DNA from: Thiobacillus denitrificans
GTDB lineage: Bacteria; Pseudomonadota; Gammaproteobacteria; Burkholderiales; Thiobacillaceae
Reading direction: 5' to 3'
NCBI RefSeq assembly: GCF_001530125.1
Contig: NZ_LDUG01000036.1
Location: forward strand, 62,001 to 126,000
Length of the DNA stretch: 64,000 nucleotides
Both the position numbers and the translations under genes were made by a program. Under the pieces are notes generated by a model, which saw only the letters and a list, made by a program, of their open reading frames with translations, ran no database searches and was not told where the DNA came from. Positions 40,643 to 53,254 of this stretch are shown piece by piece (the first letter of the stretch is position 1; the number at the start of each line of letters is the position of its first letter).

Positions 40643-40667
40643 GGGCGGCGCACACCGCCCATTTTTT
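40643..40667 (+). terminator. Hairpin with T-run before the EamA gene
   Basis: gggcgg-cgcaca-ccgccc is followed by attttttc. It is a terminator for an unseen upstream plus-strand transcript, or an attenuator in the leader of the EamA gene. Confidence 0.5.
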
Positions 40668-40707
40668 CGCCTATCCGCGATGAGCTGGCGCCAATGAGCT
40701 GCCCCCA

Positions 40708-41574
40708 ATGAAGTCGAGCTGGATGCTGGTGGCGGCGGCGCTGTTCGCGCTGATGGGCGTGCTGGTGAAGCATGCCTCGACTACCTTTTCACCCGCCGAA
40801 CTGGTGTTTTACCGCTCGGCGTTCGGGCTGCTCGCAATCTGGGGAGTGATCGCCGTCGGTCGGCGCCAGTTGCTGGCGCCACTTGCCACGCGTCATTGGC
40901 GTGCTCACTTCTGGCGCGGTCTGTCGGGCTTTGTCGCGCTGGTGCTGTTCTTCTACGCCATCGGTCGGCTGCCGCTGGCCACTGCGGTCACCCTGAATTA
41001 CACCGCCCCGCTGTTTCTGGCGGCGCTGTCCGCGTGGTGGCTGCGCGAACGCCACGGGCGGGGCTTGCTTGGTGCGGTGCTGCTGGGTTTTGTCGGCATC
41101 GTGCTGCTGTTGCGTCCGCAGGTGCAGGGCCAGGACTGGCTGCCCGCGCTGGCCGGGCTGGTGTCGGGTATGCTGGCGGCGGTGGCTTATGTCAACGTCA
41201 AGCAGCTGGGCAAGCTGGGCGAACCCGAATGGCGGGTGGTGTTTTATTTCACCCTGCTGGCGACTGTGGGCGGCGGCGTATGGATGGCGGTGGCCGGCTT
41301 TCATCGTCCGCTGGCGGGCGACTGGCCGTGGCTCGCCGGCATCGGCGTCACCGCCACGCTGGCGCAACTGGCGTTGACACGCGCTTACCATCGCGGCCGC
41401 ACGCTCATGGTCGGCTCGCTCGCCTACACCACGGTGGGGTTTTCTGCCTTGTATGGCGTGCTGCTGTTCGACGAACGGTTGCCGCTGCCGGCCTGGGCCG
41501 GCATGGCGGTGGTAGCGGTAGCTGGCGTATGGGCGGTGCGCGCGTCGACGCCCGCGCAGCCCGATCCGCTATAG
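40708..41574 (+). CDS. EamA/RhaT (DMT superfamily) transporter
   Basis: 288 residues with about ten hydrophobic helices in two EamA repeats, an inner-membrane metabolite exporter type. The first repeat contains FSPAELVFYRSAFGLLAI and GRLPLATAVTLNYTAPLF; the second has TRAYHRGRTLMVGSLAYTTVGFSALYGVLLFDE. Substrate unknown. The preferred ATG is at MKSSWMLVAAALFALMGV. Followed 27 bp later by a SpoIIAA-like gene. Confidence 0.9.
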   Translation: MKSSWMLVAAALFALMGVLVKHASTTFSPAELVFYRSAFGLLAIWGVIAVGRRQLLAPLATRHWRAHFWRGLSGFVALVLFFYAIGRLPLATAVTLNYTAPLFLAALSAWWLRERHGRGLLGAVLLGFVGIVLLLRPQVQGQDWLPALAGLVSGMLAAVAYVNVKQLGKLGEPEWRVVFYFTLLATVGGGVWMAVAGFHRPLAGDWPWLAGIGVTATLAQLALTRAYHRGRTLMVGSLAYTTVGFSALYGVLLFDERLPLPAWAGMAVVAVAGVWAVRASTPAQPDPL

Positions 41575-41601
41575 TGAGAACACCTTAATGAGGAGCGCAC
41601 C

Positions 41602-41970
41602 ATGATCAGCCTGAATACCAAAGACAACCAGATTGCCGTCACCGTGATGGGGCAGTTCACGCTGGACGATTACCGTGAATTCGAGCAGGCGGTGTGCTAC
41701 GGCATCCAGTTTCAGGGCAAGGTCAACTTGCTGTTCGACCTGCGCGACATGCTGTCGTACAGCGTCGACGTGGCGTGGGAAGAGCTGAAGTTTTCGCGCG
41801 AGCACAAGAACGATTTCGGCCGCATCGCCATCCTCACCGGCGACGAGTGGGTGGCGTGGAGCATGTGGGTGAACCGCCTGTTCATGTCGGCGGACATCCG
41901 GCTGTTCGACGAGCTGGAACTGGCGCAGGCCTGGGTGGCCGGCGCTGAACTGCCGGCCGTGGCGGGCTGA
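41602..41970 (+). CDS. SpoIIAA-like (STAS-fold) protein
   Basis: A 122-residue SpoIIAA-like family protein (PF11964 type), with a STAS-like alpha/beta fold. Typical segments are VTVMGQFTLDDYREFE, KVNLLFDLRDM and GRIAILTGDEWVAWSMWVNRLFM. Family members bind membranes or lipids or act as anti-sigma-like adaptors; the role here is unknown. GAGGAGCGCACC precedes the ATG. Confidence 0.82.
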   Translation: MISLNTKDNQIAVTVMGQFTLDDYREFEQAVCYGIQFQGKVNLLFDLRDMLSYSVDVAWEELKFSREHKNDFGRIAILTGDEWVAWSMWVNRLFMSADIRLFDELELAQAWVAGAELPAVAG

Positions 41971-41994
41971 AGCGGGCAGGCAGCTGTTTATTCG

Positions 41995-42735
41995 TCAGCG
42001 CGCCGGCCGGAATATCTCCGGGTTGGCGTAATACGCGTCGCTGGCGTTGGCCGCATCCCAGCCGGGAATCCCCTGCACCGGCAGCGGGGCGAGTTGGCGC
42101 GGGGTGTCGATGGTGGCGAGGGCCGTGGCCGCTTGCGCATCTGCGGCATCGGGGTCGAGCGTGTCCGAAATCAGCATGAGGCATTTGCCGGTCATCGAGG
42201 GGTAGGGCGCAAGCGTCTTTTCCAGCAGCGCATGGCCCACCACCACAAAGCGCATGTCGGTCTCGACGCGCGCGCGGGCTTCCCAGAAAAGTGCGTGCCA
42301 GGCGCGCCTGACCAGCAACTCAGGCAAGGCCGGGTCGCGGCTGATCGCCCACACTCCTGATTCGTCCAGCACCGTCAGCGCGTCGCGGCGACGGCCGCGC
42401 CGGGTGTCGGTCTCGGTTGCGAGGGCCTCGCCGTGGGCCGCATTCAGCGCCGCCTTGAAGCGCGGAAAGCGCAGCCACACCAGCGCGTTCAGCACGTCGT
42501 GCCAGGTATCGGCGCGGGTCGGCACCTGCCCGGTGTGCAGGATATGGGTTTCGTAATCGCGCGCCGACAGGCGGCCGCCGGGAACACAAAAGCGCAGCGG
42601 CAGGCCGCGCGCCTGGGCCGTGCCGCGTGCAGCGGCCAGCGCGTTGAGGGCATCCAGCGCGGGCAGCGCACGCGCCAGTTCAAGCGTTTCGATCAACGCC
42701 CGATAGGGCGCAAATGCGGGGTGATCGAAGTTCAA
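41995..42735 (-). CDS. DUF3025 family protein
   Basis: About 246 residues if started at the TTG that overlaps the upstream thioredoxin-like stop. The DUF3025 pattern is clear: NFDHPAFAPYRAL, LPLRFCVPGGRLSARDYETHILHTGQVPTRADTWHDVLNALVWLRFPRFKAALN, and a C-terminal PVQGIPGWDAANASDAYYANPEIFRP. Function unknown. No ATG fits near the start, and the upstream frame is clearly not this family, so a TTG start with coupling to the previous gene is the best reading. Confidence 0.82.
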   Translation of the reverse strand: MNFDHPAFAPYRALIETLELARALPALDALNALAAARGTAQARGLPLRFCVPGGRLSARDYETHILHTGQVPTRADTWHDVLNALVWLRFPRFKAALNAAHGEALATETDTRRGRRRDALTVLDESGVWAISRDPALPELLVRRAWHALFWEARARVETDMRFVVVGHALLEKTLAPYPSMTGKCLMLISDTLDPDAADAQAATALATIDTPRQLAPLPVQGIPGWDAANASDAYYANPEIFRPAR

Positions 42736-43595
42736 TGCAGCGATTCGGACAAGGCCTGGCGGTATTGCCGCGTCAGCGGATGGGCGCTGCCGAGCAGGTC
42801 GAACAGCGCCAGCAGGCTGATGCGGCCGATGTCGTGGCGAAAGCTGCGGTCCGCAAGGGTGATGAACAGCAGTTCCTCCATCGCGCCGGCAAAGTCGTCC
42901 GCCGCCAGCAGTACCGCCGCGCGCTGGTAGTGCGCGGCGAGGTCGCCGCCATCGTGTGCGAGGTCTGTGTCGAGCTCGGCCAGCGGCGGTGCCAGACGTG
43001 CGGTTTCCGCCAGGCTCAGGTGCGCGTGCAGGCGGGCGATTTCGGGTTCCGCACGCGCTTCCGGCGGCAGGCTGTCGAGCAGCTTCAGCGCCTGTTCGCC
43101 TTCGCCCTCGGCCCACAGCAGCTTGGCAAGGTCGCGCGGGATCGCGAGGTTGTCGGGTTCGGCCATTGCCGCGTTGGCGAGCAGCATGCGTGCCTGCTGG
43201 ACGTTGCCCGATTGCCAGGCGGCCACGCCCAGCGCGTGGGCGCGGTTGGCATCGCCGGCGATGAAGCGATCGAGCACTTCGCGGAAGCTGCTGTCGGGAT
43301 CGGCGCCGTGGATGGTGTGGGCGACTTCGCCGCGCCAGAAGAATTTCACCGTGGGTACCGAATTCACGCCGAAGCGTCGGGCAAGCTCGGGCAGGTCATC
43401 GGTATTCAGCATCACCAGCAGGAACTTGCCGCCGTATTCGGCGGCGAGTTTGACCAGGCGCGGCATCAGGATGAAGCAGGGGCCGGCTTTGGGGGTCCAG
43501 AAGTGCACCAGCACCGGGCCCTTGTGCGAGTTTTCCAGCACCAGCCGGTTGAAGTTCTCCGCACTGGCATCGAATACATAAGGCGACAGGCTCAT
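42732..43595 (-). CDS. Thioredoxin-fold co-chaperone, CnoX/YbbN-like
   Basis: 287 residues: an N-terminal thioredoxin domain, then tetratricopeptide-like helices (about 110-287). The active site reads WTPKAGPC; the first cysteine of CGPC is alanine (A37) and C40 remains. CnoX (YbbN) of E. coli likewise lacks a redox-active pair and works as a chlorine-activated holdase handing clients to GroEL and DnaK. Coupled to pip (ATGA overlap) and to the DUF3025 gene. Confidence 0.87.
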   Translation of the reverse strand: MSLSPYVFDASAENFNRLVLENSHKGPVLVHFWTPKAGPCFILMPRLVKLAAEYGGKFLLVMLNTDDLPELARRFGVNSVPTVKFFWRGEVAHTIHGADPDSSFREVLDRFIAGDANRAHALGVAAWQSGNVQQARMLLANAAMAEPDNLAIPRDLAKLLWAEGEGEQALKLLDSLPPEARAEPEIARLHAHLSLAETARLAPPLAELDTDLAHDGGDLAAHYQRAAVLLAADDFAGAMEELLFITLADRSFRHDIGRISLLALFDLLGSAHPLTRQYRQALSESLH

Positions 43596-44557
43596 TGGTC
43601 GAATGCTCCGGTCTCGGCAAAGCGGTCGCAGGCGGCGACGAGTTCGCGTGCGATGCCCGGTTCAAACGCCGAATGGCCGGCATTCGCCACGATGACATAG
43701 CGCGCCTCGGGCCAGGCGCGCGCCAGTTCGTCGGCCGACACGATGGGGCAGACGACGTCGTAGCGCCCCTGCACGATCACGGCCTGGATGGCGCGGATGC
43801 GGCCGACGTTGGCAAGCAGGCTGTTGTCGGGCAGGAAGATGTGGTTGACGAAATAATGCGCCTCGATGCGCGACAGCGACAGTGCGGTTTTTTCACCGCA
43901 GAATGCAGAAACGAGCTCGGGGTTGGGCAGCAGGGTCGAACAGGACGCCTCGAAGGTGGCCCACTGGAAGGCGGCGGGCTGGTGCACCGCCGGATCGGGA
44001 TCGACCAGGCGGCGATGATAGGCAGTGAGCAGATCATGGCGTTCGTTTTCCGGGATGAATTCCGCCAGCTGCCGCTGCGCCTCGGGGAACAGGGCACGGA
44101 TGCCATGAAGGAACCAGTCGATCTCGCTCTTGCGGCACAGGAAGATGCCGCGCAGTACCAGCCCGCGGCAACGCTCGGGGTGAGTTTCGGCATAGGCGAG
44201 TGCCAGGGTCGAGCCCCATGAGCCGCCGAATATCAGCCAGGTTTCAATGCCGAGTTCGCGCCGCAGCGCTTCCATGTCCGCGATCAGGTGCGGCGTGGTG
44301 TTGTCGGTGAGTTCAGCATGTGGCGTCGAGCGGCCGCTGCCGCGCTGATCGAACAGCACGATGCGGTAACGTGCTGGATCGAAAAAACGCCGCTGAATCG
44401 GCGAGGTGCCGCTGCCGGGCCCGCCGTGCACAAACAGCACCGGGATGCCATCGGGGTTGCCGGAGGTCTCCCAGTAGATGCGGTGGACGCCTGCTGTTTC
44501 CAGCATGCCGCTGGCGTAAGGCGTGATGGGCGGGTGGAGCGGAGCAATGTCTGACAT
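43592..44557 (-). CDS. pip: Proline iminopeptidase
   Basis: An alpha/beta-hydrolase (family S33) that removes N-terminal proline. 321 residues. HGGPGSGTSP (oxyanion), GGSWGSTLALAYAE (nucleophile Ser) and a C-terminal NAGHSAFEP (catalytic His) are intact, as is DQRGSGRSTPH. The ATG at 44557 (MSDIAPLHPP) gives family length; a long in-frame upstream extension lacks homology. Overlaps the CnoX-like gene. Confidence 0.93.
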   Translation of the reverse strand: MSDIAPLHPPITPYASGMLETAGVHRIYWETSGNPDGIPVLFVHGGPGSGTSPIQRRFFDPARYRIVLFDQRGSGRSTPHAELTDNTTPHLIADMEALRRELGIETWLIFGGSWGSTLALAYAETHPERCRGLVLRGIFLCRKSEIDWFLHGIRALFPEAQRQLAEFIPENERHDLLTAYHRRLVDPDPAVHQPAAFQWATFEASCSTLLPNPELVSAFCGEKTALSLSRIEAHYFVNHIFLPDNSLLANVGRIRAIQAVIVQGRYDVVCPIVSADELARAWPEARYVIVANAGHSAFEPGIARELVAACDRFAETGAFDQ

Positions 44558-44790
44558 GGGCGGGCCTTGAGTCGAAGCCCGAATCATATCGCCTGTGCTG
44601 TCGGGTACGAACAGGCGAGGGCCGTGCGTCTGCCAGCAAGTTGGCCGGTATCGACAGGCGGGGGCCGGGACCGTATGCTTCCGGTGCGTTTGCAATCGCC
44701 AGCCGGCAATCCGATGCTTGGGGTGTGCGGGCGGAAAAAACAACAGGTTCTATTGTTGCCAACCATATAACTGATAAGAGGAGTCGTTCC

Positions 44791-45180
44791 ATGAGCCATG
44801 TTGTCAAAGTTGCCCTGCTGGGGCTGGGTGAAGTCGGGGAAAAGTTTGCGGAGCATTTTCTGGAGAAAATTCAGGAAGAGCGTGTCAATGTGGAAATTGT
44901 CGCCGTGGCCTCCCGCGACCTGGAGTCGCCGGTTGCGCTGGGTTTCATCCACAGCAAGGTGCCGGTGTTCCAGGACGCGATGGAAGTGGTGACAATGGGT
45001 GCGAAAGTCGACATTATTTTCGACCTGACCGGCGACCCGGAATTGCGCAAGAAACTGCGTGCCGCGCTTCAGGAAACCCATAACCAGCACACCGTGATTG
45101 CGCCCGAGGTGGTTGCTCATCTGCTGTGGAGTTTCTTTGGCGAAGGCGAGTTGCCGTACAGCGGCCAAACGGGCTACTGA
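44791..45180 (+). CDS. Small Rossmann-fold (NAD-binding) protein
   Basis: 129 residues. The dinucleotide motif VALLGLGEVGEKFAEHFL is at the N-terminus, followed by an acidic EIVAVASRD beta-strand end, as in the N-domains of homoserine dehydrogenase or dihydrodipicolinate reductase. No catalytic C-domain follows; it ends LPYSGQTGY. It may be a stand-alone NAD-binding or regulatory protein. AAGAGGAG 7-14 bases before the ATG fixes the start. Confidence 0.75.
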   Translation: MSHVVKVALLGLGEVGEKFAEHFLEKIQEERVNVEIVAVASRDLESPVALGFIHSKVPVFQDAMEVVTMGAKVDIIFDLTGDPELRKKLRAALQETHNQHTVIAPEVVAHLLWSFFGEGELPYSGQTGY

Positions 45181-45293
45181 TGCAGGGCAGACTGCCGGTT
45201 GAGACGGCACTGGATGCCTGGCTGCGTTGGCAGGGTTGCCGTCTCGATGGCCGGCATACCAGGCCTGCCGTGATTTTTGTTTGATGTGATGCG

Positions 45294-46397
45294 ATGACTA
45301 CCCCCTTCAAGTTTGCCCACGCTGGAGACGCCGACTGGACCCGCGCCGCGCAGGCCTGCATGACGCAGCTGGGCGCGATTCCATCGGCGGCGACGCTGGG
45401 GTTTCTCTACGTGTCGGATGCCTTCGCGGGCGAACTCGACGCGATTCTGGCTTTTTTCAAGAGTGCAACCGGCGTGCCGCACTGGACGGGCAGTGTGGGT
45501 GTGGGGGTCTGCGCCAGCGGCGTGGAATACCTGGAGGCGCCTGCGATGGCAGTGATGCTGGGCGAGTTCGATCCGGCTGATTTCAGCATGCTGCCGCTGC
45601 TGCGAGCCCCGCAGGATCTCGACGCGCGGCAGTTGTCGGATGGCTACTTCGCCATGGTCCATGGTGACCCGGCCAACACCCGCATCCAGGAGCTGATCGA
45701 AGGCCTGAGTGCGCACGTATCGAGCGGTTTCGTCGTCGGCGGCCTGTCGAGCTCGCGCGGCGAGACCGCGCAGATCAGCGATGGCGTGGTGAGCGGCGGT
45801 CTTTCCGGCGTGTTGTTCAGCGAGCGGGTGAAACTGGCGACGCGGCTGACGCAAGGCGTGTCGCCATTGGGGCCGCGTCACCGCATTACCGCCGCCAACA
45901 AGAACGTTGTCGGCAGCCTCGATCATCGTCCCGCGCTCGATGTGATGAAGGAAGAAATCGGCGAGGTGCTGGCACGCGACCTGCGGCGCGCGGCCGGCTA
46001 TATTTTTGTCGGCCTGCCGGTACGCGGCTCGGACACCGGAGACTATCTGGTGCGCAATATTCTGGGGGTCGACCCGCAAAACAACCTGGTGGCGGTCGGC
46101 GAAACCGTCGCGCCGGGAGACGAGCTGCTGTTTTGCCGTCGCGACCAGCAATCGGCCGAAGATGACCTGCAGCGGATGCTCGCCGCCATCGGGGCGCAAT
46201 TGAACGCGCCGATCCGGGGCGGCGTGTATTATTCCTGCCTGGGACGCGGCCAGCATATGTTCGGCGTGCAGAATCGCGAGATGGAGCTGATTCGCGATGC
46301 CCTGGGAGATTTTCCGCTGGTGGGTTTTTTTGCCAACGGCGAGATTTCCCACAACCGTTTATATGGCTACACCGGGGTGTTGACCCTGTTTGGCTGA
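45294..46397 (+). CDS. FIST domain sensory protein
   Basis: 367 residues with FIST_N (to about 200) and FIST_C (about 215-350) domains, a presumed small-ligand sensor linked to signal transduction. Signatures include SVGVGVCASGVEYLE, SSGFVVGGLSSSRGE, and at the C-terminus CLGRGQHMFGVQNREMELI and PLVGFFANGEISHN. A small gene and then the remains of a cyclic-di-GMP enzyme follow on the same strand, so it may once have fed that signalling protein. Confidence 0.9.
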   Translation: MTTPFKFAHAGDADWTRAAQACMTQLGAIPSAATLGFLYVSDAFAGELDAILAFFKSATGVPHWTGSVGVGVCASGVEYLEAPAMAVMLGEFDPADFSMLPLLRAPQDLDARQLSDGYFAMVHGDPANTRIQELIEGLSAHVSSGFVVGGLSSSRGETAQISDGVVSGGLSGVLFSERVKLATRLTQGVSPLGPRHRITAANKNVVGSLDHRPALDVMKEEIGEVLARDLRRAAGYIFVGLPVRGSDTGDYLVRNILGVDPQNNLVAVGETVAPGDELLFCRRDQQSAEDDLQRMLAAIGAQLNAPIRGGVYYSCLGRGQHMFGVQNREMELIRDALGDFPLVGFFANGEISHNRLYGYTGVLTLFG

Positions 46398-46416
46398 CCA
46401 GTATAAGGATACAACT

Positions 46417-46680
46417 ATGCCCTTGCACGCGATGAAAGAAGACGAAATCCGCCTGCTGCGCGGTGAAATCGAAATGTTGATGAACGAACGCCGCCAGCTG
46501 TTGCAGGTGACGGGCGCAGCCGCGGTGTTCGTTGCCAATCTCGATACCGATACCCTGCCCGATGACGCCGACACCATCGGCGCGGCTGAAATGCTGGCCG
46601 AACAACTCAACGGGCTGTCCGAGGAAACCCTCAAGGACGCGTTGGAGTCCGTGCGCGCCGAACTCGATCCCGAGCGATAA
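46417..46680 (+). CDS. Conserved hypothetical protein, helical
   Basis: 87 residues starting MPLHAMKEDEIRLLRGEIEML. A coiled-coil-prone N-terminal helix is followed by a short hydrophobic stretch (GAAAVFVANL) and an acidic helix ending SVRAELDPER. No family recognised. AAGGA lies 7 bases before the ATG. It sits between the FIST gene and the broken MASE1-GGDEF-EAL gene and may belong to that signalling unit. Confidence 0.65.
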   Translation: MPLHAMKEDEIRLLRGEIEMLMNERRQLLQVTGAAAVFVANLDTDTLPDDADTIGAAEMLAEQLNGLSEETLKDALESVRAELDPER

Positions 46681-46694
46681 GCGGGTTTCACCTC

Positions 46695-48000
46695 TTGGCC
46701 CGTTTATCGCTGCCTGGTCCCGCTGAATTCGGGCGCTTTGCACTGATCGTCGGGCTGGCGGCGCTGGCGTATGCGCTGGCAGGCTGGCTTAGTCTCAAGC
46801 TCGCCACGTACGTATCGGGCGTCATCGCCGCCGTCTGGCTGGCGGCCGGCATTGGCGCCGTGGCGAGCCTGCGTTTTGGCGCAGCGGGTGTGGTGGGCGT
46901 GTTGCGTGGTGGGCGTGTTGCTGGGATCGTTGGCGGTCTACAGTTCGATCCTGCCGCTGGAAGACGCGTTCCGCATTGCGCTCGGTGCCGCCGCCGGGGC
47001 ATGGATCATTGGCACCCTGCCGCGCTATCGGCATGCTGGCGCTGACTTGGGTGATGATGGAGTACGCCGATCCCCTGCGGCCTGCCGAAATCATCCTGTT
47101 CGTGATGATGCCGGCCGTGCTGTGGGCGGCATTGCGGTTTTCGGTGACCGGGGCGAGCCTGGCCATTTTTCTGGCGGCGCTCATTGTGATGGGCGTCGTA
47201 CTGGTCTCCTCCGGCGGGATCACCGGCGCCACCACGCCGGGCGACGTGTTTGCCCTGCAGATCAGCATGATGACCATGGCGTTGGGCGGCCTGTTCGTGT
47301 CGGCGGCCCTGACCGAGCGCCGCTACTCCGAAATGCGGCTCGACATGCTGGCCAACCACGACCCGCTGACCGGCTTGCCCAATCGTTATCAGCGTATATC
47401 CGGACGATGGTCTCGACGCCAATACCCTGCTGCGCCAGGCCGATCTGGCAATGTATCAGGCCAAACATAGCCGCAGCGGATTTGAATACTTCAGCAATGA
47501 ACTGAATACCGTGGCGCAGCAGCAGATGGCCCTGGAAAACGGCCTGCGCCAGGCGCTCGAACGCGATGAACTGGCGCTGCTGTATCAGCCCAAGGCCGAT
47601 CTTGCTGACGGTCGGGTGGTGGGGCTGGAAGCCCTGATTCGCTGGCTTCCCCGCTCGGGCAACATCATCGGACCCGATCAGTTCATTGCGGTGGCGGAGG
47701 AAACCGGCCTGATCGTGCCGATCGGACGCTGGGTGGTGCGGGCTGCGTGCATCCAGTGGATTGCCTGGCGCGACGCCGGACTCAACCCGCCACCGGTGGC
47801 GATCAACCTGTCGCCGCGGCAGCTTTCCGACGCGCGCCTGATCGACGATATCGATGCCATCCTGAAGGACACCGGGATGGACCCTGCGCATTTGCAGTTG
47901 GAAGTGACCGAGAGTGCCGCGATGGAGAATCCGGCGCGCACCTTCGATATACTCGATGCACTGCGTCAGCGCGGGCTACACGTTTACATCGATGATTAAA
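46695..48000 (+). pseudogene. Degenerate MASE1-GGDEF-EAL cyclic-di-GMP gene
   Basis: Pieces of one protein lie in three frames. An N-terminal MASE1 membrane sensor (FALIVGLAALAYALAGWLSL) is followed, in other frames, by LLGSLAVYSSILPLEDAF and MMEYADPLRPAEIILFVMM. The GGDEF start HDPLTGLPNR then jumps straight to the domain's end (YPDDGLDANTLLRQADLAMYQAK), so the catalytic core is deleted. The EAL domain (LLYQPKADLADGRVVGLEALIRW) stops at HVYIDD, half-way. At least two frameshifts, one deletion and a 3' truncation: not functional as a cyclase, and the EAL part is incomplete. Confidence 0.9.
46890..46921 (+). repeat. 16-bp tandem duplication causing a frameshift
   Basis: gtggtgggcgtgttgc occurs twice in tandem (46890-46905, 46906-46921), inside the MASE1 segment. 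Sixteen bases shift the frame, and removing one copy restores GVVGVLLGSLAVYSS, so this is probably the first lesion in the gene. Confidence 0.9.
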
Positions 48001-48102
48001 GCCCTTCACCCTCACTCGCCTTGTCCATACAGGGTCTACGCTGTGCGCGCCCTCGGATACCGTCCAGTGTCATGAATGGCAGAAGGTGAGACGAAGGGCT
48101 TT
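47998..48102. repeat. Imperfect inverted repeat at the broken 3' end of the EAL gene
   Basis: Ends aaagcccttc (47998-48007) and gaagggcttt (48093-48102) are exact inverted arms; pairing continues imperfectly inward (ctcac / gtgag). The EAL reading frame stops at its left edge. It may be a small mobile element or a decayed repeat. The remaining bases to 48254 show nothing clear. Confidence 0.5.
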
Positions 48103-48254
48103 GTCTACAAATCAAGGTCAAGGCCTTCAGGGCGGATACAAGCTCACTTCGTCTCGTGTGGTGACAGCTAATTACCACGGGAAACAAGATACAAGGGCGG
48201 ATGAGGCCGCAGGCCGCTATCGGCCGAATGGGCATCCGTCATACGATGCACCGT

Positions 48255-50912
<2,658 letters not shown>

Positions 50913-50967
50913 GATGGCGTGGCCTGAAAAACGGGTAACAGAAGAGGATCGATTTTAGTGGAAGGGC

Positions 50968-52473
<1,506 letters not shown>

Positions 52474-52484
52474 GGTGGCCAGGG

Positions 52485-52913
52485 TCAATCGAAACGGTGG
52501 AGTACGAAACCCAGCTTTTGCGCGGCTTCGGCCTGCTTTTTGTCAGCAGTTGAAAATTCTGGAATGCTATGGCGGCGGGCGACAGCGAGGTGCAGCGCAT
52601 CGAGCGTGCGCAAAGGCAAATCAGCGACCTCGTCCATCAGGTGGTAAGCCAGCGTCAGGTCGTCCTCCAGGAAAGGCGAGACCGCAAGGGCGCCGTCCTG
52701 CACATCAAGTCTGAAGGCTTCGAGCACCTGGGCTTCGAGTTCTGATGAAATCTGCAGGTTGCGACGACGGCGCGCCAGCGCACAACGCATTTCCACGATG
52801 GTCAAACGACTGACCGCGAGTGGCGCCTGGGCCAGAAAGAAAGCGTCGAACGTATCGCTGCCCGCTTCGCTGATGTAGCGTTTCACCAGCGCGCTGGTAT
52901 CGACATAAATCAT
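52485..52913 (-). CDS. vapC: PIN-domain toxin, VapC family
   Basis: A 142-residue PIN ribonuclease. The acidic site is D5 in [12 protein letters not shown]41 in TIVEMRCAL, and a C-terminal [11 protein letters not shown] plus FSTADKKQ. VapC toxins cut tRNA or rRNA. The ATG overlaps the stop of the upstream antitoxin (TGATG), the classic coupling of VapBC pairs. lysS follows closely. Confidence 0.9.
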   Translation of the reverse strand: MIYVDTSALVKRYISEAGSDTFDAFFLAQAPLAVSRLTIVEMRCALARRRRNLQISSELEAQVLEAFRLDVQDGALAVSPFLEDDLTLAYHLMDEVADLPLRTLDALHLAVARRHSIPEFSTADKKQAEAAQKLGFVLHRFD

Positions 52914-53146
52914 CAGAAACGCTCTTCGCGGTCTTCGCTGATCAGGACTTCGCTGGGAACCTCCTGAAACGGCTGGCTGGCCCGAAATGCCGCGAGCGAG
53001 CGGAAGGGCTTCTTGCGCCGTTCCACCGGCAGAATCCGCGCCACCGGCTCGCCGCGGCACACCACCAGCACCTCGTTGCTGTCGGCGAACATCTGGTCGG
53101 GGTGCGACAGGCCTTCGCGGGCTTCGCGGATGGTCAGGGTTTTCAT
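52913..53146 (-). CDS. vapB: Antitoxin of VapBC pair (Phd/YefM-like)
   Basis: 77 residues starting MKTLTIREAREGLSHPDQMF, with the Phd/YefM N-terminal DNA-binding fold (VLVVCRGEPVARILPVE) and a proline- and acid-rich C-tail that would embrace the toxin (EVPSEVLISEDREERF). A strong AGGAGG precedes the ATG. It is expected to repress its own promoter at 53171-53198. Confidence 0.88.
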   Translation of the reverse strand: MKTLTIREAREGLSHPDQMFADSNEVLVVCRGEPVARILPVERRKKPFRSLAAFRASQPFQEVPSEVLISEDREERF

Positions 53147-53170
53147 GGGCAGCCTCCTGGCGGCAAAAAC

Positions 53171-53198
53171 GTGACACAATTATAGCTGATGTGACACA
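53171..53198 (-). promoter_or_regulatory. Promoter/operator of vapBC
   Basis: A consensus minus-strand -10 TATAAT (53179-53184) is flanked by direct repeats gtgacaca at 53171-53178 and 53191-53198. It lies 25 bases before the antitoxin start and fits autoregulation by the VapBC complex. Confidence 0.55.
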
Positions 53199-53254
53199 CT
53201 GATTTTCCAGCCGGAAAACCAGATTCGACCCGCCCGCCCTAAATTTTTACCCGC

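Larger units (their letters stand above)
40370..40707. other. Intergenic region between xseB and the EamA gene
   Basis: No gene is supported in these 338 bases. It holds the xseB promoter candidate (40408-40437) and a plus-strand hairpin with a T-run (40643-40667), about 40 bases before the EamA start. What the hairpin terminates is unclear. Confidence 0.6.

Noticed and set aside
40411-40773. 120-codon minus-strand frame upstream of xseB
   Set aside because: Overlaps the EamA start and the xseB promoter; no recognisable domain or good ribosome site.
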